A stretch of DNA of 7,054 nt, from the NCBI GenBank assembly GCA_014239625.1, contig JAAZYN010000180.1, forward strand, positions 1-7,054, given 5' to 3'. The stretch comes from Myxococcales bacterium. Its GTDB lineage: Bacteria > Myxococcota_A > UBA9042 > PHBI01 > JAAZYN01. Below are positions 1-5,215 of this stretch, piece after piece (the stretch's first letter is position 1; each line of letters opens with the position of its first letter). The position numbers and the translations under genes were made by a program. Under the pieces are notes generated by a model. The model ran no database searches and had not been told where the DNA came from. It saw nothing but the letters and a program-made list of their open reading frames with translations.

Positions 1-1
1 G

Positions 2-739
2 CCGATCATTGCCCTCGTCGTCGCGATGCCTTTCCACGCCGCAGCATCGGAGGTTAAGTGTGCGACACCGTTAAAGAAAGTCTACGCCATCGGGAGCTCG
101 ACGATGGGGATCTCCCTGGGCCCCATCTTGAAATCGCAGCTACGCGCCACCGGCGTCCGCGTGCGTGTGTGGGGAAAGGCCTCATCGGGTCTCGCGCGGC
201 CCGACTTTCACGACTGGGTCAAGGAGGCCCCGGCGTTGATGAGGCGGCACCGACCCGACGCAGTGATCGTGTCGCTGGGTACCAACGACGGCCAGAACAT
301 CCGTGACGGGCGTCGCTGGTTTGGCTTCGGCAGCTCTCAATACAAGCGCATCTACAAGCGACGCGTCGACGCTCTGCTGCGGACTCTGGCCGGTCCCGGC
401 AAACGCCGCCCAGTGGTCTGGCTCGGGCCGACGAGCCTCCCCGATCGGCGCGGGAGAGCGCGGATGAAGGTGGTGGCTGGGCTCATCAAACAGCGGATCT
501 CGGCGTTCAACGCTGAGGGCGGCCACGTGAGCTTCGTCGACGGGGTGCGCCAGACCACCGACTCCCGATCCGGAAAGCTCCTTCGGACCGTCAGGGTACC
601 CGGAAAAACGCGGCGCCACGCCGCGCGGGCTCGTGACAACATCCACATGACCAGGGTCGGCGTGCGCTGGCTCCTGGCCGAGCCGATTCTGCGTCGGCTA
701 CGGCCCTGCGTGGGTCGGCGAACCGCCAGCAGCAGGTGA
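2..739 (+). CDS. SGNH/GDSL-type hydrolase, DUF459-like, exported (5' partial)
   Basis: Likely a periplasmic or secreted SGNH-fold esterase or acyl-transfer enzyme; the substrate is unknown. Counting from the ATG at base 26: block I is IGSSTMG (22-28) with Ser25 as probable nucleophile; block II is represented by Gly50-Lys-Ala in GKASSG; block III is LGTND (84-88) with Asn87; and block V is DNIHM (204-208), giving the Asp204-x-x-His207 pair. This block order and the short catalytic core fit the DUF459 branch. Block I reads GSST where most relatives have GDSL. The ATG at 26 is unlikely to be the true start: the same frame is open from base 2 and encodes a hydrophobic run, PIIALVVAMPFHAAAS, which looks like the end of a signal peptide with an A-x-A cleavage site. 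The start is therefore outside the window. The gene ends in TGA and is convergent with the leftward operon. The family call is good; the substrate is not known. Confidence 0.8.
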   Translation, partial: PIIALVVAMPFHAAASEVKCATPLKKVYAIGSSTMGISLGPILKSQLRATGVRVRVWGKASSGLARPDFHDWVKEAPALMRRHRPDAVIVSLGTNDGQNIRDGRRWFGFGSSQYKRIYKRRVDALLRTLAGPGKRRPVVWLGPTSLPDRRGRARMKVVAGLIKQRISAFNAEGGHVSFVDGVRQTTDSRSGKLLRTVRVPGKTRRHAARARDNIHMTRVGVRWLLAEPILRRLRPCVGRRTASSR

Positions 740-795
740 CGCCCCCCATCACGTAGCCGAAGGCGTGTTGAGGCACCCGGGATAGCCCGCACGTT

Positions 796-936
796 TCACC
801 GCACGTCGAGCCAAAGCAGGGAGCCCGATGCTGTTGGTAGGCGCCGCACGGACCAGGGGCCGGTGATGTCGCGTTCGAGACACGTCAAGCCAGCCGAGGC
901 GAGGTCGCACGCGAGCGCGGTGAGTACGTCAGCGAC
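796..936 (-). other. Coding-like tail beyond the lipoprotein stop, in another frame
   Basis: This frame, read leftward from GTC at 936 to TGA at 796, gives 46 residues (starting VADVLTALACDLASAG, ending SLLWLDVR). The composition is ordinary for a protein, not Arg/Ser/Pro-rich, and most third codon positions are G or C. There is no ATG, GTG or TTG upstream in this frame back to the stop at 1108, and upstream of 936 the frame looks like noise. It therefore cannot be a normal separate gene. The easiest reading is a C-terminal extension of the lipoprotein cut off by a one-base indel near 932-940 (removing one base would fuse them), or the remnant of a decayed gene. If real, the gap to the convergent hydrolase gene shrinks from 189 to 56 bases. 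No homopolymer sits at the joint, which weakens the sequencing-error explanation. Confidence 0.3.
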
Positions 937-2218
937 TCTTCGACGGCGCGATCGTGTTGGGCATCTGATTGGGCATCTGGTTGGGTAAATTGAAGGGGGC
1001 GAGCCGGTTCGGCGTCTCGACCTTCTGGGGTTGGCCGCGCGATGTTGGCTCTCGTCCGCATTTGCGTTGGGCTCGGTCGTCCAACTTCCGGGCGTCGATC
1101 CCCGCTTTTAGTGCCGCCGCGCCAAACCGGACGACGCTCTGAAATCCCGACGACTTCGCGTACACCAGGGCGCGGTGCCGATCCTTCTCCACCAGCGCGC
1201 AAGCGACCTCTTTGTACACACGCTCGAAGTCTCTGCGGGTGCCTTTTCCCTTGAGCAGCCGCAGCAGCCGCGCAGAGGAGGTGGCCACAGAGGTGTCCTC
1301 GACCTCCGCGGCTTGGGCTCGCGCAAAGAGCGTCTTTGCGGTTGGGAGGTCTCCGGCGACGGCGGCGATCATCCCTTCGAAAAGGGCCGCTTCGGCCTGC
1401 ACCGACAGGTTTCGCGATTCCCGCGCCTTCCTACAGCGCATGCGGGCATGTGCGTTATGACCCCAGAGCAGATAGAGGCGACACAGGTTCACGTGGGCGT
1501 GACCGAAGCTGGGGACCACCTTCGCCGCGTCGATGAATCGTTTTTCAATCGCGCGGTAAGCCGGCGACAAGGGTTTCGACAGCAAGCGTTTGACGCCCCG
1601 TCGGTTCGTCCTGAGCGCCTTCTGCCCATCCGCCCGCCGCCGCGCGTACTCTTCGAAGCGGGCCCGGTGGGCCAGCGCAAAGTCGTTAGAGCGCCCGTCG
1701 ACGGTCGCGCGGATCAGCAGGTCCCCGTCGCGCCAGGTCTGGACCTTCATCTGCCCATCTTCGAGCGACCGGCTGTCGGCCTTGCGCCGCATGAACTGGC
1801 GGACCTTCGCGGGCAGATCCCGGGCGGTGCGCTTGAGCTCGACCGTCACCATGAACAGTCTTCCGTATAGGAAGCGCCACTCCACGACCAGGCGCCGACC
1901 GCGCTGGTCCACGTCGCTCACCTGCATGCGCACCCTCACGGTGCGCGGCTCGAGGTCGTCGAACTCAGCTCTCCGCGCGGTGGGGTGTTGGGCGAGCACG
2001 GTGGCTGGGCTCTGACCCCAGATGGCGTCGATGAACTCGCTGTCCTCTTTATTGCCCAGGGCGACCAGGTGCTTGACGCCGTTGATGTTGCGCGGAAGGT
2101 CCGACCACTTCTGGACGGTGCCTCTGGCGTAGTCGGCCGCCAGGCCCCCGGCGGCCGTCGTGGCGCCCCCCCTGGCGAGCCCCCCCCCGCTCCCGTTCCG
2201 GGCACGGTCCCGCCACAC
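929..2218 (-). CDS. C-terminal part of frameshifted lipoprotein, TPR-like helices
   Basis: I do not recognise a named family. This is best read as the second half of one gene whose first half is 1936..2862. The GTG at 2218 has no Shine-Dalgarno sequence, and its first dozen residues are an out-of-frame reading of the upstream half, so it is probably not a real start. Numbered from that GTG: residues 36-190 look mixed alpha/beta (VVEWRFLYGRLFMVTVELKR at 111-130 is beta-like); 218-330 form amphipathic helix pairs with TPR-like spacing (AIEKRFIDAAKVVP, AHVNLCRLYLLWG, AEAALFEGMIAAVAGD, AKTLFARAQAAE). The tail from about 395 is Pro/Asn-rich and contains a short QMPN repeat. If joined to the N-terminal half the product is 644 residues and would be anchored outside the cytoplasm. 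A role in an envelope scaffold or assembly complex is possible but is only inferred from the TPR-like helices and lipoprotein leader. Confidence 0.7.
   Translation of the reverse strand: MWRDRARNGSGGGLARGGATTAAGGLAADYARGTVQKWSDLPRNINGVKHLVALGNKEDSEFIDAIWGQSPATVLAQHPTARRAEFDDLEPRTVRVRMQVSDVDQRGRRLVVEWRFLYGRLFMVTVELKRTARDLPAKVRQFMRRKADSRSLEDGQMKVQTWRDGDLLIRATVDGRSNDFALAHRARFEEYARRRADGQKALRTNRRGVKRLLSKPLSPAYRAIEKRFIDAAKVVPSFGHAHVNLCRLYLLWGHNAHARMRCRKARESRNLSVQAEAALFEGMIAAVAGDLPTAKTLFARAQAAEVEDTSVATSSARLLRLLKGKGTRRDFERVYKEVACALVEKDRHRALVYAKSSGFQSVVRFGAAALKAGIDARKLDDRAQRKCGREPTSRGQPQKVETPNRLAPFNLPNQMPNQMPNTIAPSKSR
956..991 (-). repeat. Three tandem 12-base units encoding (Q/L)-(M/P)-P-N-like repeats
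   Basis: The plus-strand units are GTTGGGCATCTG (956-967), ATTGGGCATCTG (968-979) and the degraded GTTGGGTAAATT (980-991). Read leftward in the lipoprotein frame they give NLPNQMPNQMPN near its C-terminus. The first two units differ by one base, so this looks like a recent in-frame duplication. The length of 12 keeps the frame. Confidence 0.7.
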
Positions 2219-2862
2219 TCGAGGACTTCGAACATCAACGCGCGCCGCTGGGCTTCATGACGCGCCGCAAACCGCATGGCCTCGCAGCGTCTCAGCGCCG
2301 CCTCCAGAGCTGGCTGGACCTTCTCGGCGCAGGCCTCGTCGCCCGCATCAGCGCAGCCACAGCGGGCTCGGACGGCCTTGGTCAGGGCGTCCAGTGCGTC
2401 CTGGTGGGCCGAGGGGACCGAGCTCTCCACCCGCCCAGCCCCGGCGCCAGCGGCCGGCGCGCTCAGCTTGTCCTCGCATCCGGTCAGTCGATCCGCCGCG
2501 GCCCTCGCCCGATCGGCGTCTCGCCTGCTCAGCGAGACGTTGGAGTGGCCCGCTACCACTCTGGCGAGCTCGGCGCGAGTCGCCTCGAAGCAGGTCATGT
2601 CCGAGCAGTCACACGCTCTGGTCGCTAGTTTGTCGAGCTTGGCGATGAGCCCCGGGGTCCGCATGATGTCGCCCAGGGAGGTGACGCGGGGCGCCGTGCC
2701 CGCCGTCAGGCCTCCCATCGGGCGCGGTTCGGAGCGCTCGCCGCCGACCGGAGCGGTCGGCGTGTCGACTCCTATGGGCCGGGGAGCGTCGCTGGACCCA
2801 CACCCCCCTGGCGCCAGCGCGAGCAGCGTCACCAATGGGTATGCGTGGAGGCGCGCCCTCAA
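1936..2862 (-). CDS. N-terminal part of frameshifted Cys-rich lipoprotein
   Basis: This is the first half of a probable 644-residue envelope lipoprotein of unknown function. The start is TTG at 2862, which overlaps the TGA stop of the CvpA-like gene by 4 bases, consistent with translational coupling; there is no clear Shine-Dalgarno sequence. Residues 5-20 are hydrophobic and lead to Cys21 (LALAPGGC), a loose lipobox. Two related Cys modules follow: CDCSDMTC at 84-91 with Cys129, and CGCADAGDEAC at 168-178 with Cys193 and Cys216, each followed by a long helix. Codons are normal up to about residue 225, where a run of nine G occurs. Beyond it this frame turns Ser/Arg/Pro-rich and stops at 1936, while the frame of 929..2218 becomes coding. 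Adding one G, or slipping back one base, joins the two exactly. It could be an assembly error, a phase-variable gene or recoding; as written, it yields a 308-residue truncated product. Confidence 0.75.
   Translation of the reverse strand: MRARLHAYPLVTLLALAPGGCGSSDAPRPIGVDTPTAPVGGERSEPRPMGGLTAGTAPRVTSLGDIMRTPGLIAKLDKLATRACDCSDMTCFEATRAELARVVAGHSNVSLSRRDADRARAAADRLTGCEDKLSAPAAGAGAGRVESSVPSAHQDALDALTKAVRARCGCADAGDEACAEKVQPALEAALRRCEAMRFAARHEAQRRALMFEVLECGGTVPGTGAGGGSPGGAPRRPPGAWRPTTPEAPSRSGRTFRATSTASSTWSPWAIKRTASSSTPSGVRAQPPCSPNTPPRGELSSTTSSRAP
2134..2157 (-). repeat. Perfect 8-base-pair hairpin just after the frameshift tracts
   Basis: Read leftward, CGGCCGCC is followed by an 8-base loop and then GGCGGCCG, an all-G/C stem with no mismatch. 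It lies 8 bases downstream of the G7 tract and 23 bases downstream of the last base of the G9 tract on the coding strand. A stable hairpin at 5-9 bases is typical of stimulators of -1 frameshifting, but in coding DNA this GC-rich a stem could arise by chance. Confidence 0.45.
2166..2188 (-). repeat. G7 and G9 homopolymer tracts at the frame break
   Basis: On the plus strand these are seven C (2166-2172) and nine C (2180-2188); the leftward mRNA reads them as G9 then G7. The frame of the lipoprotein N-terminal half enters as GCG GGG GGG GGC. A -1 slip on G-GGG-GGG gives GGG GGG GGG CTC and continues in the frame of the C-terminal half. G10 instead of G9 would have the same effect, and so would G8 in place of G7. 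Such tracts are prone to polymerase slippage, sequencing miscounts and transcriptional slippage. Confidence 0.8.
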
Positions 2863-3443
2863 GGCAACACAGAGCGCTCGTCTTTGGGGAGGTCGCCGAC
2901 GGTCTGCACTCTGTCGTCGTCCTCGGGAGCCTCTGTCGTGTCATGCTCCTCGAGGTGCTTCCGCAGATGCTCGGTCTGAGTTTGCAGGAAGCTCTTGGGG
3001 ATCGCGAAGTGGGCGAGATAGCTCTTCTCATACGGCAGGTCGAAACGCTGCTGGGTCTGATTGAGCGACCACATCCCGATCACGAGCATGAACGCGATGG
3101 CGAAACCACGGGCCGCGCCGCAGAAGGCCCCGCCGATGGCGTCGCCTGCGGTGCGCTCGACGGACGCATCGCGGGCTCCGATCTCCAGGGTCTTGACCCC
3201 GACCGTGCCCAGCCCCCAGAGCACCGCCAAACAGATGAAGAACCAATAGGTGGCCGCGTCCGCCGGGGCCAGCTCCGGTGACTTCCCGAGGTGGAAGATG
3301 GCCATCTCGCGGCCGACGAAATAGGCCATGACACCCGCCCCCGCCAGGACGGTCAGGCGGATCAGCTGGAACGCCGCGCCGGTCACATAGCCGAAGTAGC
3401 CCATCAACACGACGATGACGCCTGCACCGATATCGACGACCAC
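2859..3443 (-). CDS. CvpA-like inner-membrane protein
   Basis: Inner-membrane protein resembling the CvpA (colicin V production) family, whose members are small four-helix proteins linked to envelope homeostasis and secretion; the biochemical role is unknown. The 194 residues show membrane segments at about 5-22, 28-44, 63-84 and 103-127. Between helices 3 and 4, ASVERTAGDAIGGAFCGAARG carries the Gly-rich turn and Arg-Gly entry (residues 92-112) typical of CvpA proteins. The C-terminal 65 residues are soluble, acidic and possibly helical, longer than the minimal family core. The start is GTG at 3443, only 4 bases after the stop of the upstream gene, with a purine-rich AAGAAGAGA further upstream acting as a possible ribosome site. 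The stop overlaps the TTG start of the lipoprotein. This is the middle gene of a three-gene operon with two exported proteins. The family call rests on topology and the helix 4 motif, not on a search. Confidence 0.65.
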   Translation of the reverse strand: MVVDIGAGVIVVLMGYFGYVTGAAFQLIRLTVLAGAGVMAYFVGREMAIFHLGKSPELAPADAATYWFFICLAVLWGLGTVGVKTLEIGARDASVERTAGDAIGGAFCGAARGFAIAFMLVIGMWSLNQTQQRFDLPYEKSYLAHFAIPKSFLQTQTEHLRKHLEEHDTTEAPEDDDRVQTVGDLPKDERSVLP

Positions 3444-3447
3444 GCCC

Positions 3448-4389
3448 CTATCTCTTCTTCGTCGGGGCGGGGCCCGCTACGGCCAGAGAGACGACGCTGT
3501 TGACGCTCAGCGCCGCCTTGGCGGTGTTGCTCCCCATGGTCATCTCGATGGCCACTTTCAGGGCTACCGACGAGCGACCCGTGGTCCCGAGCCGGTCGGT
3601 CGCGACGGTCAGCTTGGAGGTCCCCTGGCCGTCCGCGCTCAACAGGCGCGTCTTCAGGGTCGCCGGCATCCCCGGGAGCGTCACTCGCTGCGGAGCGGCC
3701 GACTGCTCGATGGCCACTCGAAGGGTGTGGATGCCCCGTTTCAGATCCCGGCTCACCAAGGTGTACCTCGCGCGTTGAACCAGCATGATCTCGTTGCTGC
3801 GGATGTGGTTCACGACCTTCCATGAGGCCCCATCCCCGACCGGGGCGTCGGGGAGCGGGGTCGCCGCCTGCGCGACCTGTTGGTCCAAAAGCAGCAGCAT
3901 CGGCGCCAGCGCCGCTGGGACCTTGTCGCCGGTACGGGTATAGTTGAGCAGCCGTCCTCGGTCGTCGACGGTCGCGCTACCCTTGACGGCCTTGAGCGCG
4001 TCGAGCTTTTTGTTGATCGCCTCCAGGGTCTTGGCGGGGAGCCCTTTCGCGGGCGACAGGCGCGCGCTCTTTACCGAGACGGAACACCGCGCGGTGCCTT
4101 TACGGTCGACGCGCAGGACCTTGAGGTTCAGCTCGAAGACCACCGTCTGCGTGGGCAGCGCGCGGCCGCTCAGCGTGCTCTCAGAGGTGACCTTGACCGT
4201 CCAGGCGCTCCTCGCTCCCTTCGCTAACGCGTATCGGAGCGGCGCCTTGTCACCCGTGCCCGCCTCCAGCAGCTTGATCTCGGGTCCCTTGGGAACCTTC
4301 GCTTTGGCCAGGGCGGGTGGCGTGAAGAGCAGCGCGGCGGACATCGCTACGAGCGGGCAAAGTGAGAACCATCGGGCTGTCGGGCGCAT
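3448..4389 (-). CDS. Secreted protein, DUF6263-like
   Basis: Exported beta-rich protein of unknown function. Residues 1-28 are a signal peptide (Arg-rich start, core VAMSAALLF, cleavage after PPALA at 28). The mature part has alternating beta strands with a helical linker at about 105-125 (AKTLEAINKKLDALKAVKG). The phrases PLPDAPVGDGASWKV (about 186-200) and LRYALAKGARSAWTV (about 51-65) resemble DUF6263 proteins, where 'LPxxPVGxGAxW' is a recurring element; I give that family tentatively. It has no lipobox and no membrane segment after the leader, so it should be periplasmic or secreted. ATG at 4389 is supported by GGAGG four bases upstream. It is the first gene of the operon. The 81 bases before it hold a weak extended -10-like TGGTACTGT (4414-4422, leftward) without a good -35. 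Confidence 0.6.
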   Translation of the reverse strand: MRPTARWFSLCPLVAMSAALLFTPPALAKAKVPKGPEIKLLEAGTGDKAPLRYALAKGARSAWTVKVTSESTLSGRALPTQTVVFELNLKVLRVDRKGTARCSVSVKSARLSPAKGLPAKTLEAINKKLDALKAVKGSATVDDRGRLLNYTRTGDKVPAALAPMLLLLDQQVAQAATPLPDAPVGDGASWKVVNHIRSNEIMLVQRARYTLVSRDLKRGIHTLRVAIEQSAAPQRVTLPGMPATLKTRLLSADGQGTSKLTVATDRLGTTGRSSVALKVAIEMTMGSNTAKAALSVNSVVSLAVAGPAPTKKR

Positions 4390-4393
4390 CCTG

Positions 4394-4398
4394 CCTCC
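4394..4398 (-). promoter_or_regulatory. Shine-Dalgarno GGAGG for the DUF6263-like gene
   Basis: Read leftward, GGAGG CAGG ATG gives a strong ribosome site 4 bases before the ATG at 4389. This fixes the start of the first operon gene. The other two operon genes lack a site this strong and probably depend on coupling. Confidence 0.7.
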
Positions 4399-4470
4399 AA
4401 TGACGGTGGCGCTACAGTACCAGCCCGATCTCTCTGCGGCTATGCCCTGGCAGGCGGTTGTCGCCGCGCG

Positions 4471-5049
4471 TTACTGAGCGAGCATGATCACCAGAGTGTT
4501 CAAGACGCGGAGATCGCCGGTGAGGACGTATCGTTCCATCGACGCGCCCACGGAGCCGCCACTCAGCTCAGCCGGTGGGTTCGACTCGTCCCACGTGGCC
4601 AAGGCCGATGGCGCGCCTGGCAGGTAGTCGAAAGGTACGGTGACGGTCACCTCGGCGGCGGGATCGATGGGGTGGCCGTGGGGGCCCCAGACGTATCCGA
4701 TCAGGTCGGTGCCTCCGATCCGCACCACTTCGCGGGTGACGGTGATGGTCTGAGGCCCTCCCAAGGCCCCGGCGACGAAGCTCAGCACCAACTCTCCACC
4801 GAACCACGAGCAGGTGCCGCCCTGGTCGTCATACGTGCAGCTGTCGAAGGCTGTCGCCGGGTATTGAAAGCCAGCCGCGTCGTCGATGGGCCCCCCGTCG
4901 GCCGGGATCTCGAAGGGCCGCCCGTCGGTTACACCCAGCGCGTCGGAGCTGCTGCTGTCGCCGTCGGCGACGTCGATGGGGACGCACTGGGTCAGAACAC
5001 ACGCGATGGCGATCAGGGCGGATGTCGGTTTGAGGAGCCGAGTGCTCAT
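4471..5049 (-). CDS. Small exported lipoprotein-like protein with ZU5-like beta domain
   Basis: Probable outer-envelope protein of 192 residues, function unknown. The start is taken as ATG at 5049: it has GAGG 9 bases upstream, and it begins directly with a short basic leader (STRLLKPTS) and hydrophobic core (ALIAIACVLT). A longer reading from 5139 would put 30 unlikely residues before the leader. Cys17 or Cys22 could carry lipid, but neither box is standard (IAIAC, VLTQC). An Asp/Ser linker (27-42) follows, as expected of a surface tether. The core at 85-143 resembles the ZU5-like pattern common in delta-proteobacterial surface proteins: GELVLSFVAGALGG, then TITVTRE, then GYVWGPHGHPIDPAAEVTVT and PFDYLP. 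Cys71 and Cys80 could form a disulfide. It is read leftward but separated from the operon gene behind it by 81 bases, and is divergent from the kinase gene. Other beta-sandwich folds are possible. Confidence 0.65.
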   Translation of the reverse strand: MSTRLLKPTSALIAIACVLTQCVPIDVADGDSSSSDALGVTDGRPFEIPADGGPIDDAAGFQYPATAFDSCTYDDQGGTCSWFGGELVLSFVAGALGGPQTITVTREVVRIGGTDLIGYVWGPHGHPIDPAAEVTVTVPFDYLPGAPSALATWDESNPPAELSGGSVGASMERYVLTGDLRVLNTLVIMLAQ

Positions 5050-5058
5050 GACGTGTTG

Positions 5059-5062
5059 CCTC
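5059..5062 (-). promoter_or_regulatory. GAGG ribosome site deciding the start at 5049
   Basis: Read leftward, GTGAGGC lies 9 bases before the ATG at 5049, a workable spacing. It supports the shorter protein over the in-frame upstream starts. Confidence 0.5.
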
Positions 5063-5109
5063 ACAGATTCGTTGGGACGTGCTGACCAGGTGAGCCTCGA
5101 TACGGTACT

Positions 5110-5144
5110 GGAGACTCTCCCCTTGTCCAAGCAAGGCACGTGCC
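5110..5144. promoter_or_regulatory. Cluster of short perfect inverted repeats between divergent genes
   Basis: Three elements sit side by side: GGAGACTCTCC (5110-5120, 5-base arms around one base), CCTTG-6 bases-CAAGG (5121-5136), and GGCACGTGCC (5135-5144, a 10-base perfect palindrome with CACGTG core). Leftward, TTGGAC (5125-5130) and TACCGT (5102-5107) at 17-base spacing form a weak candidate promoter for the lipoprotein gene, and the first palindrome falls between them. This could be an operator region for one or both divergent genes; the site is inferred from symmetry only. Confidence 0.35.
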
Positions 5145-5176
5145 AACCAAAAATCAGCGCGAGCGCCTCTGCGAGG

Positions 5177-5206
5177 TTGATAAACGAGGGGCCAGCCCTC
5201 TAGATT
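5177..5206 (+). promoter_or_regulatory. Sigma70-like promoter for the kinase gene, likely leaderless
   Basis: TTGATA (5177-5182, 5 of 6 to the -35 consensus), an 18-base spacer, then TAGATT (5201-5206, 4 of 6 to the -10 consensus). Transcription would begin about 7 bases on, at 5213-5216, at or next to the ATG at 5216. No Shine-Dalgarno sequence precedes that ATG, which fits a leaderless mRNA. The spacer holds GAGGG-5 bases-CCCTC (5186-5200), a possible repressor site. Confidence 0.45.
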
Positions 5207-5215
5207 CGAACGTGT

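Noticed and set aside
778..789. Hairpin CGGG-ATAG-CCCG as a terminator between the convergent genes
   Set aside because: Only a 4-base stem and three T afterwards; too weak to call, and no other terminator was seen in 740-928.
1175..1870. 231-codon plus-strand frame opposite the lipoprotein gene
   Set aside because: Complementary shadow of the coding frame; no ribosome site and no recognisable domain.
2276..3064. 262-codon plus-strand frame opposite the lipoprotein and CvpA-like genes
   Set aside because: Ser/Ala/Arg-rich mirror frame that crosses two coupled minus-strand genes.
4453..4465. GGCG-GTTGT-CGCC hairpin after the ZU5-like gene as a terminator
   Set aside because: A 4-base stem with no T run on the leftward transcript; expected by chance in GC-rich DNA.
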